Below are positions 9,178 to 17,938 of a stretch of DNA of 50,035 nt, in pieces. Every line of letters begins with the position of its first letter. Within the stretch, counting starts at the first letter, position 1. The stretch lies in assembly GCA_947589645.1 (NCBI GenBank), contig CANQCG010000008.1, positions 1 to 50,035 of the forward strand, given 5' to 3'. The notes under the pieces were generated by a model. It searched no databases. It saw only the letters and a program-made list of their open reading frames with translations, and was not told the origin of the DNA. Source of the DNA: an uncultured Clostridia bacterium (GTDB lineage: Bacteria > Bacillota > Clostridia > TANB77 > CAG-508). The position numbers and the translations under genes are program-made.

Positions 9178-9206
9178 TTGCAAATTGCTTCGTTTTATGC
9201 TAAGAT
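9178..9206 (+). promoter_or_regulatory. Sigma-A promoter of tRNA-Trp
   Basis: TTGCAA (9178-9183) and TAAGAT (9201-9206) with 17-bp spacing, 21 bp before the tRNA. It runs divergently from the glyS promoter. Confidence 0.65.
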
Positions 9207-9227
9207 ATCATTTAGTTGATTATTTAT

Positions 9228-9302
9228 AGGGGTATAGTGTCAATGGTAGCACATCGGTCTCCAAAACCGCCTGTGTGGGTTCGAATCCTACTACCCCTGC
9301 CA
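9228..9302 (+). tRNA. tRNA-Trp (anticodon CCA)
   Basis: A 75-nt cloverleaf with encoded CCA. The acceptor pairs AGGGGTA with TACCCCT. The anticodon arm CGGT-CTCCAAA-ACCG places CCA at 34-36. The T arm contains GTGGGTTCGAATCCTAC. Confidence 0.97.
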
Positions 9303-9311
9303 CAAAATTGG

Positions 9312-9345
9312 GGCTTGGCATTTTGCCAAGTCTCTTTCGTTTTTA
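9312..9345 (+). terminator. Terminator of tRNA-Trp
   Basis: GCTTGGCA and TGCCAAGT form an 8-bp stem followed by a T-rich tract (CTCTTTCGTTTTT), just past the tRNA. Confidence 0.8.
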
Positions 9346-9389
9346 TAAAATAATACAAAATCTATACACTTTTAAATTCTAAATAAGAG

Positions 9390-9995
9390 GTGATTTTTAT
9401 CAATAAACTTTTAATTCTAATAATAACTATTACTATTTTTATTTGCATATTTTTCATACCATTTTTTTGTTATTCAAATTTTAGTGATGATTTTAACTCA
9501 GATGAATTTATTTTTATTGATACCTCCAGTAAATACATTTGGCCGATACCTGGCTACACTAGAATCAGTTCAAATTTTGGCTATCGTGACGCACCTACGC
9601 AAGGAGCTGCTACCTACCATACAGGTATTGATATACCTGCCCCAGAAGGCACAAGATTTTTTGCTATATGTGATGGTCAAATATCCTTTACCGGCTTTTT
9701 AGGAGGTGGCGGTTACACGATTACTTTAGAGCCTGATGAAAATGACGAAAATATAAAATTTACTTATTGTCACGTTTCTCCGAATTTTATTGTTTCTGAA
9801 GGTGATGAAGTTAATAAAGGTGATTTAATTGGCTTTGTTGGTCCAAAATATGTATATGGCGTACCCGGAAATCAATATGCAGATGAAAATGGAATTCCTA
9901 CTAATGGTGCAACAACAGGATGTCATCTTCATTTTGGCTTTAGGATTGATGGTAAATATTTTAACCCTTTAGAATTATTTTCTACAGATGAATAA
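9390..9995 (+). CDS. M23 (LytM-type) metallopeptidase, secreted or anchored
   Basis: A roughly 200-residue peptidoglycan endopeptidase-type protein. Residues 5-28 form one hydrophobic segment that acts as signal or anchor; the catalytic domain begins near WPIPGYTRISSNFGYR. Zinc ligands appear in YHTGIDIPA (H and D) and in the C-terminal HLHFG, both hallmarks of M23. A Gly-rich loop GFLGGGGYTI is typical. Length is that of a minimal M23 enzyme. The start is uncertain: AGAGGTG overlaps the GTG at 9390, and the codons at normal spacing are ATT or ATC, so initiation may be non-standard. It is followed by smpB on the same strand. Confidence 0.85.
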   Translation: MIFINKLLILIITITIFICIFFIPFFCYSNFSDDFNSDEFIFIDTSSKYIWPIPGYTRISSNFGYRDAPTQGAATYHTGIDIPAPEGTRFFAICDGQISFTGFLGGGGYTITLEPDENDENIKFTYCHVSPNFIVSEGDEVNKGDLIGFVGPKYVYGVPGNQYADENGIPTNGATTGCHLHFGFRIDGKYFNPLELFSTDE

Positions 9996-10067
9996 TAAGC
10001 AAATTTATAATTTTTCTTTATTTTTTAATATTTTCATGATATAATTTTTGTGTAAAAGGAGATACTT

Positions 10068-10532
10068 ATGAATACAAAATTAATTGCTAAAAATCCAACA
10101 GCATATCATAACTATGATATTAAAGAAAAGTTGGAAGCTGGTATTGTTCTTACTGGCACTGAAATTAAATCAATTAGAACTGGTAAAGTTAATTTAAAAG
10201 ATAGTTATGCTACCATAAAAAATGGTGAGTGCTTTATTTATGGTATGCATATTAGTCCTTACGAATTTGGAAATATATATAATAAAGACCCTTTGCGTGA
10301 CAGAAAGCTTTTACTTTCTAAACGAGAAATATTTAAACTTTATGGTATGATAAAAAAACAAGGTTATACTTTAGTCCCTATAAGTTTGTATTTTAAAGGA
10401 AGTTTAGTAAAAGTAGAGCTTGGTATTGGTATGGGTAAAAAACTTTATGATAAACGTCAAGATATTGCCAAAAAAGATGCAGAAATGAAAATGAAGAAAG
10501 CTTTAATGAATGACCAAAAAGGTCGCTTATAA
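10068..10532 (+). CDS. smpB: SsrA-binding protein SmpB
   Basis: A 154-residue SmpB, which binds tmRNA and delivers it to stalled ribosomes. Hallmarks are [60 protein letters not shown] and LLLSKREI; the basic tail ([20 protein letters not shown]) is the part that folds in the decoding site. AAAAGGAGATACTT precedes the ATG. No ssrA gene is visible in the window. A hairpin follows and reaches into the next gene's ribosome site. Confidence 0.97.
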   Translation: MNTKLIAKNPTAYHNYDIKEKLEAGIVLTGTEIKSIRTGKVNLKDSYATIKNGECFIYGMHISPYEFGNIYNKDPLRDRKLLLSKREIFKLYGMIKKQGYTLVPISLYFKGSLVKVELGIGMGKKLYDKRQDIAKKDAEMKMKKALMNDQKGRL

Positions 10533-10553
10533 AATTATAACATATTTAAAAAA

Positions 10554-10577
10554 TGCCTCAATATAATTTATTGAGGT
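10554..10577 (+). terminator. Weak terminator-like hairpin covering the spoVB-like ribosome site
   Basis: GCCTCAATA and the following TATTGAGGT pair around a short loop and are followed by ATTTTC. The 3' arm contains GAGG, the ribosome site of the gene starting at 10584, so the hairpin could both attenuate read-through from smpB and hide that site. Confidence 0.5.
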
Positions 10578-10583
10578 ATTTTC

Positions 10584-11912
10584 ATGAAAAAAATTAAAAT
10601 ATTTATTCTTAATTCTCTTATATTGCTTGCAAGTTCAATAATTCTTCAAGTTATTGGACTATTTTTTAATGTTTATATTTCAAACAAAATAGGTTCAGAA
10701 GCTGTTGGTGTTTTTGCTTTAGTATCATCTGTTTACCTTTTTGGTATTACACTTGCAACATCTGGAATAAATATTGCAGCTACTCGTGTTATTTCAGAAG
10801 AACTTGCCTGTGATAACGAAGCAGGTGTTAAGTTAGCTACAAAAAAATGTATTGTAATTAGCTTAATTACTGGCTTAATTGCAAGTTTAATATTCTTTAT
10901 TTTTTGTGATTTTATTATTGAAAAATGCTTGCATAACAGAGTATCACATATAGTTATTTATACACTATGTATTGCCCTACCTTTTATTTCAATGTCATCT
11001 GCTATAAATGGCTATTTTGTTGCAGTAAGAAGAGCATATAAAAATGCTATTTCAAAGTTTTTTGAAGAATTTGTTAAAATTTTCGCAACTGCTTTTATAT
11101 TAAATAGCTTTATGCCAGCAGGACTAGATTACATGTGCCTTTCTCTTATTTTAGGAGATGTAATTTCAGAAATTTTATCATTTTTATTTTTATATATTTT
11201 GCTAAAAAAAGACAAAGCTTATTTAAAATGTTTTAGATTTTTAGGTGATTCGTACACTCCTAGAATTTTACGAATTTCACTTCCTGTTGCGTTTACCTCT
11301 TACATAAAATCTGGGCTTTCTACTTTAAAGCAAATTATAATTCCAATATCACTAGAAAAGAGTGGGCTTGGTTGTAGTTTAGCTTTAAGTAATTACGGAA
11401 TCGTCGGCGGAATGGCCATGCCTGTTATAATGTTTCCAAGCGTTTTTATTAATTGCTTTGCCTCTTTGTTAGTTCCAGAGTTTGCACGATATTATGTAAA
11501 AAATGATACTAAAAGAATAAATCAAATGACAAGATTTTTGCTTTTTAGTACTCTTATGTTTTCAATTTTGATTTGTGCTATAATATTTTTCTTTGCAGAG
11601 CCAATTTGTCAAACCTTATATAGTAAGGCAAATATTTCTCAATATGTAAAAATACTGTCTTTTCTAATTCCTTTTATATATTTAGACATAGTTGTTGATA
11701 GCATCTTAAAAGGTTTAGATGCTCAAGTTAGTGTAGTTTTTATAAATATTGCTGATTGTTTACTTACAACTTCTTTTATTTATTTTGTTGTTCCTGTTTT
11801 AGGCTTTGTAGGTTATATATTGTCCATCTTTGTTAGCGAAATTTTTAATATTGCACTTAGCTTATCTAAGTTGCTAATGCTTATACATAAAGCTTCCACT
11901 AGTATAAATTAA
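10584..11912 (+). CDS. SpoVB-like polysaccharide/lipid flippase (MATE superfamily)
   Basis: A 442-residue membrane protein with about 14 hydrophobic segments from end to end. It begins FILNSLILLASSIILQVIGL, then FFNVYISNKIGSEAVGVFALV, a pattern shared by SpoVB/YtgP/MurJ-type exporters of the MOP superfamily. SpoVB-type proteins are needed for spore-cortex peptidoglycan and move lipid-linked precursors; YtgP relatives act in vegetative cells, so which one this is stays open. The ATG follows GAGG by 9 nt within a hairpin. Its last 39 bp overlap the convergent secF-like gene. Confidence 0.8.
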   Translation: MKKIKIFILNSLILLASSIILQVIGLFFNVYISNKIGSEAVGVFALVSSVYLFGITLATSGINIAATRVISEELACDNEAGVKLATKKCIVISLITGLIASLIFFIFCDFIIEKCLHNRVSHIVIYTLCIALPFISMSSAINGYFVAVRRAYKNAISKFFEEFVKIFATAFILNSFMPAGLDYMCLSLILGDVISEILSFLFLYILLKKDKAYLKCFRFLGDSYTPRILRISLPVAFTSYIKSGLSTLKQIIIPISLEKSGLGCSLALSNYGIVGGMAMPVIMFPSVFINCFASLLVPEFARYYVKNDTKRINQMTRFLLFSTLMFSILICAIIFFFAEPICQTLYSKANISQYVKILSFLIPFIYLDIVVDSILKGLDAQVSVVFINIADCLLTTSFIYFVVPVLGFVGYILSIFVSEIFNIALSLSKLLMLIHKASTSIN

Positions 11913-12572
11913 TGAAGTTAAATATACTAGTAATATTAAAGGTGTAGTAAATCTACCCATTGGGAATCTTATAATAGCCAATATGCTTAATAATACTATT
12001 TGTGATAAAACAATGATTAGTATAGCTCTTACTAATACCCTAACTACTCCTAATTTACGATATAGTATTGCATAATATACTAATATAACAACTGTTACTA
12101 TTGCAACTGGAATTACATAAGGTTTTAAGAAATCTCTTAAACGTGCATTTTCTGTTCCTTGTATAGTGATAGTAGATGCATCTAATAATTTTGCTGGCTC
12201 TGTTTGCTCATCTTCTGCTTGCTCTTCCTCTGATGTATCATTTGTGTCTTCTTGAGGATATAATTCGTTTACTTTTTCTACTAAACTATTTTTTTGTTCC
12301 TCTGTTATATCTTTTGCAGTTACTTGTACGGTATCTTTATATACCTCTACATATTGTACAATAGATTTTCCTTTTCCAAATACCTCGTCTGCCTTTTCTT
12401 GTATTTTAGATATATCGACAGTCTCACCTATTGCTAATTCTACTTTTTTGTTAGCTGTATATCTTAATTCTACATTAAAGCCTTTAATAGCAACCATTAC
12501 TATTCCAGCTATTATTATTAATGCTATTACTATATAGAATAAAATTTTCTTTGGCTCTTTTATTTGTTCCAT
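11874..12572 (-). CDS. Divergent, shortened SecF-like protein
   Basis: About 232 residues from the ATG at 12572 (MEQIKEPKK), chosen because GAAAGGAAAG lies at proper spacing; an upstream ATG at 12593 is possible. One N-terminal membrane helix is followed by a roughly 100-residue outside domain (VELRYTANKKVELAIGETVD, then GKSIVQYVEVYKDTVQVTAK) with an acidic linker, and three C-terminal helices. Order after a SecD-like gene and topology suggest SecF, the proton-driven partner that helps complete protein export. Normal SecF is near 300 residues with six helices, so at least two appear missing. Family assignment is inference from position and layout. Confidence 0.55.
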   Translation of the reverse strand: MEQIKEPKKILFYIVIALIIIAGIVMVAIKGFNVELRYTANKKVELAIGETVDISKIQEKADEVFGKGKSIVQYVEVYKDTVQVTAKDITEEQKNSLVEKVNELYPQEDTNDTSEEEQAEDEQTEPAKLLDASTITIQGTENARLRDFLKPYVIPVAIVTVVILVYYAILYRKLGVVRVLVRAILIIVLSQIVLLSILAIIRFPMGRFTTPLILLVYLTSLIYTSGSFMYKH

Positions 12573-12607
12573 TTTTGCATTCTTTCCTTTCATACTTTAA
12601 TTTGCTT

Positions 12608-13891
12608 TTATTTTTTTAATAAAGCATTTGTTACTATAAAATGATATATTACTGTTAATAATAAGCCCCAAAACATAGTCATTCCAAAGCTTGCTATGTT
12701 TGTCCAACTTATAAAACTAAATACAACTATAACTACTATAACTGGTACAGATTGTATTGCCATTTCCCTAAAAGCTGCTGCAATAGTTGTTTTTGTTAAT
12801 AACTTTTGCAATAATAAATAATTTACTATTAGTACAATTAGAATTCCTGCAACACCCTCTAATGTTATTGTTACATTTGTATATCTTAAAGCTATTAAAT
12901 ATAATGCAATAAATCCAATATATGATATTCCTGCAAGTAGTGCTGGAACTTTATATTTAACGACTAATATAACTAACGCAATTAGTATTATTATAGCCAT
13001 TGCTATTATAAAAATTGTTGCTACTTCTTTTGTTATTTCTGAATATATATATGTAGTACTATCAATTTCATATTCTAATGGTAAAGGTCCATTATTTAAA
13101 GTTGTTGCAATTGCTATTCCCATATTTACAGCTTCTTGTATTTTTCCCATATCTGTTGATGCTTGGTTTAAAGATAATTGTATACTTCCATTTTTTATAG
13201 GATTATCAAAACTTGATGAAAGTATTTCTGTATCATCTATCATTAAAGTAACTTTTGGTTGAGCATCCTCTTCTGCATCTTCTTCATCAGTATTCTCTGT
13301 AGTATTTTCAGCATTTTCAGCATTTTCATCGTTTTCTTCTTTTTCAATGGTTCTATATTCATTTGTTGTTAAATCTTCAAGTTTCTTGCTTCCTTCTTTT
13401 GTAAAATCAAGACTTAAATATACACCTGTTCCTTGTTCAGTTGTACTATATTTTAAAGAAACATTTTTTATATCATCGTTTGTTATTAAAACTTTGCTAT
13501 GATCTTTGCTGTCTACCATTTTTAATACTCCACCACTATATATGTCTGATACTACTCTATCTGTTCTATCGTTTTCTTCTATTTCTAGAACTATTTCTCC
13601 TGTTGTATAATTAACTTTTATTAGATAGTCTTCTGATCCTAATTGTTTTAGTCTTTTTTCTATGAATTTTTTTGTTGTTTCTACCTTTTCACTTGTTATT
13701 TCTTGTTCTTCATCTTCTGATGTTGCTACAGATAATCTTACTTCTCTATAACCTTCTATATTCATTCCAAAATCATAATCTTTTATGATATTTTTCATCA
13801 AAGCATGATTTTTAATATATATTCCTATAAAAGATACTAAGCATAGTAATACTATTATTAATATTATTGTTAATTTTTTTATTTTCTTCAT
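12608..13891 (-). CDS. Divergent SecD-like protein
   Basis: A 427-residue protein with one N-terminal helix, a roughly 250-residue outside region and five C-terminal helices, the topology of SecD. SecD-like points are GMNIEGYREVRLSV after the first helix, VEIIxxRL-like KVETTKKFIEKRLKQLG, SGGVLKMVD in the P1-type head, and ATTLNNGPLPLEYEI before the second helix, where SecD has an A-G-x-LP pattern. Residues about 186-212 are an acidic low-complexity insert built from repeats of NAEN. It ends 15 bp before the SecF-like start, so the two form a complex and an operon. The membrane Asp and Arg residues of canonical SecD are not obvious, so coupling to protons is doubtful. Confidence 0.65.
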   Translation of the reverse strand: MKKIKKLTIILIIVLLCLVSFIGIYIKNHALMKNIIKDYDFGMNIEGYREVRLSVATSEDEEQEITSEKVETTKKFIEKRLKQLGSEDYLIKVNYTTGEIVLEIEENDRTDRVVSDIYSGGVLKMVDSKDHSKVLITNDDIKNVSLKYSTTEQGTGVYLSLDFTKEGSKKLEDLTTNEYRTIEKEENDENAENAENTTENTDEEDAEEDAQPKVTLMIDDTEILSSSFDNPIKNGSIQLSLNQASTDMGKIQEAVNMGIAIATTLNNGPLPLEYEIDSTTYIYSEITKEVATIFIIAMAIIILIALVILVVKYKVPALLAGISYIGFIALYLIALRYTNVTITLEGVAGILIVLIVNYLLLQKLLTKTTIAAAFREMAIQSVPVIVVIVVFSFISWTNIASFGMTMFWGLLLTVIYHFIVTNALLKK

Positions 13892-13908
13892 TTCTTTTCT
13901 TCCCTTCG

Positions 13909-14568
13909 TTATAATAGTTTTGTACCATTAATTATCAATTCAAACCATACATTTAGAAACTTTGCTGCATATTTGCTCATCATTGTTCTATCCATAAAAA
14001 TTTGAAAATAATCTAAAACTGGACAAATTTTATTGTCAATGTCAAGTTTTAAAGTTATTTTCCTGTCTAATGCATTTACTTCTAATGTTGCATCAGTAAC
14101 AGCATAGTTAACTTTATCATGTATATCAAATGTTCCCATATTGGTATTGGTTACTCTACTTCTGTGCACATCAGACTTGTCCGCAAGTATAAGTGCAGCA
14201 GATATATTACTAACTGCTGTTCCTGTTTCTTCGTCATGGTTTCCAATTGCCATTAATACTTGTGTTCTATCTTTTTCTGACATCCCCATCTCTTTTAAAA
14301 TTTGATAAGATAAAATTGCTCCACTATGTGCATGATCATGCCTATTTATTGCATTTCCTATATCATGTAAATAACCTGCTATTCTACCAAGTTCAATGGT
14401 ATGTTCGTCATAGCCTAATTCTTTTAAAATATTGCCACATCTATCAGATACTATATTTATATGTCTATTAGAATGCTCTGTATAGCCAATTGCATCTAAT
14501 TGCTCTTGTGCAGCATTTATTAGTGATTGTACTTCTGAGTTTTGTTTTACATCTTCTAATGTTATCAA
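13909..14568 (-). CDS. HD-domain phosphohydrolase
   Basis: A 219-residue HD-superfamily metal-dependent hydrolase. Metal ligands are visible in HSNRHINIV, GYLHDIGNAINRHDHAHSG (the H-D pair) and AIGNHDEETG, followed by ALILADKSD. Substrate cannot be read from the sequence; relatives cleave nucleotides or cyclic dinucleotides. The start is TTG at 14566-14568 with GGAGG 8 nt upstream. It lies 17 bp before the SecD-like gene on the same strand. Confidence 0.85.
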   Translation of the reverse strand: MITLEDVKQNSEVQSLINAAQEQLDAIGYTEHSNRHINIVSDRCGNILKELGYDEHTIELGRIAGYLHDIGNAINRHDHAHSGAILSYQILKEMGMSEKDRTQVLMAIGNHDEETGTAVSNISAALILADKSDVHRSRVTNTNMGTFDIHDKVNYAVTDATLEVNALDRKITLKLDIDNKICPVLDYFQIFMDRTMMSKYAAKFLNVWFELIINGTKLL

Positions 14569-14640
14569 TTACGTAGCCTCCTTTTCTGTTAGAATTTTAC
14601 CCTAATTTTGTAAAAATATCAACTGTTTTTTTTATAATAA

Positions 14641-15021
14641 TCATTTTTTTGTATTAACTCCAACAATTCCTCCTAATATGCCAAATAAAATTCCTACAAT
14701 AATCATAATGCCACTTTTTAAATTCATATTAAAACTTCCACTTATTAGGCTTGAAACTATATAAATTACTAATAAATATATTGCACCTATTATAGCTCCA
14801 TTAATTAGGCCATTTTTCTTTATCTTTCTATTTGCTATAGAACTTCCTATTAATAAACTAATTGCAGTTATAACTATTATAACTGTTGGAATCGTTGATT
14901 CTGATACATTTGTGTAGGTCAATACTATTGCAAATATAAATAATAAAATTAATGTTAAAATTATAGATAACAAAATTCCTTTCAAAATTGCTATTGGTCC
15001 CTTATTTTTAAAATTTTCCAT
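14641..15021 (-). CDS. TIGR04086 family membrane protein (YrzE-like)
   Basis: A 126-residue protein with four hydrophobic segments: ILKGILLSIILTLILLFIF, PTVIIVITAISLLIGSSIA, a segment starting GLINGAIIGAIYLLVIYI, and GIMIIVGILFGILGGIVGV. Glycine spacing and size fit the TIGR04086/YrzE family, which in clostridia is often coded near secD. Function unknown. It sits between yerB and the HD gene on the minus strand. Confidence 0.75.
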   Translation of the reverse strand: MENFKNKGPIAILKGILLSIILTLILLFIFAIVLTYTNVSESTIPTVIIVITAISLLIGSSIANRKIKKNGLINGAIIGAIYLLVIYIVSSLISGSFNMNLKSGIMIIVGILFGILGGIVGVNTKK

Positions 15022-15053
15022 TAATATTCCTCCTTAATAATAATTTATTAAAC

Positions 15054-15087
15054 AAAAAGAGTAATAGAACTGCTATTACTCTTTTTT
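15054..15087 (-). terminator. Terminator after the yerB-like gene
   Basis: AAAAAGAGTAATAG (15056-15067 region) pairs with CTATTACTCTTTTT across GAACTG. On the minus strand the stem is followed by TTTTTG. It separates the ybeY-yerB unit from the TIGR04086 gene. Confidence 0.8.
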
Positions 15088-15095
15088 ATTACATT

Positions 15096-16178
15096 TTATT
15101 CTTGATTTTCTTCTACATTATTTACTGCTCCTGGCTCAATTTTTACATTAGCATCCTTAGGACAAATATGTATAAATGTATTACCATCATTAACTTTTAT
15201 TTCGTTTCCTTCTAAGTCCTTATATATAGTTTGTGATGTTCTATCAGTTTTAATACATGTTATTTCAATTGCTTTTCCATTTGTTATATAATATCCTTTA
15301 AATTCGCCAATATTATATAAGCCCTGTCTTCCTTTATTTTCGACATCATCTAATGTATAATTGTCACAGAAAGTAATTATTATATTTTTAGTTTCTACTT
15401 GTTCATTAGTATTCCAATCTGTTTGCAATTTAGAACGTGCATATCTTGTGTACTTTTTAGTTGCTTCATTATATTTATATTCTACTGTTTGATAATTTGA
15501 ATGAGGTATAGTAATGTTTGTAGCTTCTAAATCACTTGCTAAATTAACTTCATTTCCAGTGTAATTTAATACACTTTTTTTATTAGATGTTGTGCTATAA
15601 CCTTTTCTTTGTGCTACTTCCAATATTTTTGATGTACTTGTGATTACATTATGCGGACTAGACTTACCATTTGTTCTCCAAAAACTTGATGAACTTTCTG
15701 TTATACCATTTATATTATTTACTGAAAGTGATTTTATATCGCTTTCAGCTTGTGGACTCCATCCAAAATGAACATATATCGCATCATTTTCTAAAGCATA
15801 ATCTAAAAAGTAATGTCTTGAGCTTCTAATTGGTCCAATTTGATTTAAGTCTTGCCCTTTAAATAATGCCATTAGTCTTGTTATTCCACCTTCTGCAACT
15901 ATTTCGTATACTAAATACGCATTATTTAAGCCTGCTTGTGGCCAAGCTCCTTCTTGATTATCAATCATAAATGCTATTGGTCTATCATTTCCTTGAAATA
16001 TTTGTGCTTTTTTATCTTCAATAACTATAGGTTTATTTTCTTCGTCAGTTTCTTGAGTTCCACTTACTGTCTGATTTTGTTTTTGCATTGTAAAAATTTT
16101 ATAACCAATAAAACTTGCACATGCAACAATTAAAACTATTAATATTGAAATTAATATTAATGTCTCTTTATTTTTCAT
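15096..16178 (-). CDS. DUF3048 (YerB-type) lipoprotein
   Basis: A 360-residue exported protein. The ATG at 16178 is preferred because GGAAG lies 7 nt upstream; a TTG two codons earlier is too close. Residues 5-27 form a hydrophobic signal with a possible lipobox IVAC. The body has the DUF3048 pattern: RPIAFMIDNQEGAWPQAGLN, then AYLVYEIVAEGGITRLMALF, IGPIRSSRHYFLDYALENDA and HFGWSPQAESDI. B. subtilis YerB is a cell-surface lipoprotein of this family; its role in envelope function is not settled. It follows ybeY by 13 bp and precedes a terminator. Confidence 0.9.
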   Translation of the reverse strand: MKNKETLILISILIVLIVACASFIGYKIFTMQKQNQTVSGTQETDEENKPIVIEDKKAQIFQGNDRPIAFMIDNQEGAWPQAGLNNAYLVYEIVAEGGITRLMALFKGQDLNQIGPIRSSRHYFLDYALENDAIYVHFGWSPQAESDIKSLSVNNINGITESSSSFWRTNGKSSPHNVITSTSKILEVAQRKGYSTTSNKKSVLNYTGNEVNLASDLEATNITIPHSNYQTVEYKYNEATKKYTRYARSKLQTDWNTNEQVETKNIIITFCDNYTLDDVENKGRQGLYNIGEFKGYYITNGKAIEITCIKTDRTSQTIYKDLEGNEIKVNDGNTFIHICPKDANVKIEPGAVNNVEENQE

Positions 16179-16191
16179 AGTCAATCTTCCT

Positions 16192-16665
16192 TTAATCTCT
16201 AGTTATTTCCAAAATGTTTAAAACATTTTCTTCTTTTTGTCTCATTATAGCTTTTTCATCGTCTTGCATATGGTCATAGCCCATAAGGTGATAAAAACCA
16301 TGGACTACCATATAAGATAATTCTCTTTCAAAGCTATGTTCATACTCTATTGCCTGCTTTTTAACCTGATCAATCGAAATTACAATATCTCCTAGTGCAT
16401 CTTCATATTTAAAATCTTGTTTTTTTAGTTTTTCTTCGAGTTCTTGTTTTTCGGACATTGGGAATGATAATACATCTGTTTCTTTATCTATATTTCTATA
16501 TTGATTATTTATTTTTCTTATATTTTCAGGCGTAGTCAAGGTTATGCTTATGAATAATTTAGATTTTTCTAAATGTTCTGTTTTAAAGCATTGTTTGACT
16601 ACTTTACTTATAATTTTTTCATAATCTTTATTTTCTTCTAAGTCTAAATATTCTAATTGGTACAT
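16192..16665 (-). CDS. ybeY: Endoribonuclease YbeY
   Basis: A 157-residue YbeY, a zinc-dependent RNase for 16S rRNA 3'-end maturation and ribosome quality control. The catalytic motif is in VVHGFYHLMGYDHMQDDEK with three histidines. NNQYRNIDKETDVLSFPM and DALGDIVISIDQV are further family signatures. ATAAAGGAAGAAAAA precedes the ATG. It belongs to the minus-strand run yqfC-yqfD-unknown-ybeY; phoH, its usual neighbour, is replaced by an unrecognised 410-residue gene. Confidence 0.96.
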   Translation of the reverse strand: MYQLEYLDLEENKDYEKIISKVVKQCFKTEHLEKSKLFISITLTTPENIRKINNQYRNIDKETDVLSFPMSEKQELEEKLKKQDFKYEDALGDIVISIDQVKKQAIEYEHSFERELSYMVVHGFYHLMGYDHMQDDEKAIMRQKEENVLNILEITRD

Positions 16666-16679
16666 TTTTTCTTCCTTTA

Positions 16680-17912
16680 TTAGCCTGCATTTTTTAAAAG
16701 TTTTACACTTTTACCTGTAAATTTGCAAACTCCTTCTTTTTCTCCATATTTTCCTGCAGCTGAATTTTTTATTTCTCTCATAACGCCATAATCTACTAAT
16801 TTACGCTTATAATATTTTGTAAGTGTTGTATAATCTTGCTTTTGGCCATCTAATTTTTTTAGGTCATTTTTAATAAATAAAACTTCTTTTTGTTTCATAT
16901 ATTCTTCGAAATCAATTTCTTTTTTAGCTTCTATTTCTTTAAATTTGTCTAAAAATTTTTTAAAGTCTTCTCTTTCTTTTAAGTCTTCCCAGTAAACCTT
17001 GGTAGAAAGTAAACGTATATTGTAATCTTCAATTAAATTAATTAGCATCATATATGCGTTTTCTCTTTTGGTAGCTATTTTTGAATCTTGCACTAAACAA
17101 CGTGCATCTTTTAAAAGTTTTAAGTAACATTGTTCAGCTACTACTAATGGTAAACTGTGCGTGAATAATTTTCGGCTTATTTCTAATAAAACCATGTTTT
17201 TTTCAATTATGTCTCTAGTATCTAATTTTCCTACAATAAATCTTTCGAATTTTTGATATGCTTCTACTGCATCTTGGTATTGTTTGTTTTCTTTATCTTC
17301 TGTTTTTAACACTAATACATTTTTTATGTAGTCTTCTAATGTTATAAATACTTTTGTAAAAATAAATTCCTTTGTACTGTCATAACTGCTAGTATTATCA
17401 GCTAATTTTATTGAATAATTTTTTAATATTCTTTTATATAGTTCATCCATTTTTGCAATATAAAATTTTTTGTATCTTGTAGTTAGCTTATCTTTGTTTA
17501 TAAGTCTTACAGTCTCATTATCTAACTCTAATAAGTATTTTTGTTTTCTGTATTTGTATTCTATGAATTCATTTTCTTTTAATTGAATTATTCCATAATA
17601 TTGTGATAATGCTTTTGATTGAAAGTCTGTTGCAACTCCATCATTTACCTTTTTATAGATTGAACTTAATGTGTATTTGTCTAGTACTTCTAAATATGCT
17701 GTATAAGCTTCTTCGTATTTTTTCTCTTGTGCTTCTTGGTCTTCTGCATTAAGGTATGAATCATATGCTTTTAATAGATTGTTTCTTTTTATTGATATAA
17801 GCATAGAGTTAATACCCTCTTTGGTAGGGCTTATTAATTTAGTTAATGTATTTGTTAATCTGTTTAAAAAGGTTCCATTTGCTCCAGATATTCTTAAACT
17901 TCTCTCTTCCAT
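16680..17912 (-). CDS. Hypothetical 410-aa helical protein
   Basis: I do not recognise this protein. It is soluble, rich in K, E and Y, and predicted almost wholly helical, with tetratricopeptide-like spacing (KKYEEAYTAYLEVLDKY, YQDAVEAYQKFERFIV). The N-terminus (MEERSLRISGANGTFLNRLT) and the C-terminal CKFTGKSVKLLKNAG are distinctive. It contains no Walker A motif, so it is not PhoH, although it lies exactly where phoH lies in the yqfD-phoH-ybeY order of B. subtilis. Conserved position next to sporulation and ribosome genes suggests a housekeeping or sporulation role, which is inference. Confidence 0.65.
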   Translation of the reverse strand: MEERSLRISGANGTFLNRLTNTLTKLISPTKEGINSMLISIKRNNLLKAYDSYLNAEDQEAQEKKYEEAYTAYLEVLDKYTLSSIYKKVNDGVATDFQSKALSQYYGIIQLKENEFIEYKYRKQKYLLELDNETVRLINKDKLTTRYKKFYIAKMDELYKRILKNYSIKLADNTSSYDSTKEFIFTKVFITLEDYIKNVLVLKTEDKENKQYQDAVEAYQKFERFIVGKLDTRDIIEKNMVLLEISRKLFTHSLPLVVAEQCYLKLLKDARCLVQDSKIATKRENAYMMLINLIEDYNIRLLSTKVYWEDLKEREDFKKFLDKFKEIEAKKEIDFEEYMKQKEVLFIKNDLKKLDGQKQDYTTLTKYYKRKLVDYGVMREIKNSAAGKYGEKEGVCKFTGKSVKLLKNAG

Positions 17913-17938
17913 ATTTTTTCCTTTCTTTTTAGGTAGTC

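Noticed and set aside
16680..17912. phoH by gene order
   Set aside because: No Walker A or B motif and no PhoH similarity; wholly helical.
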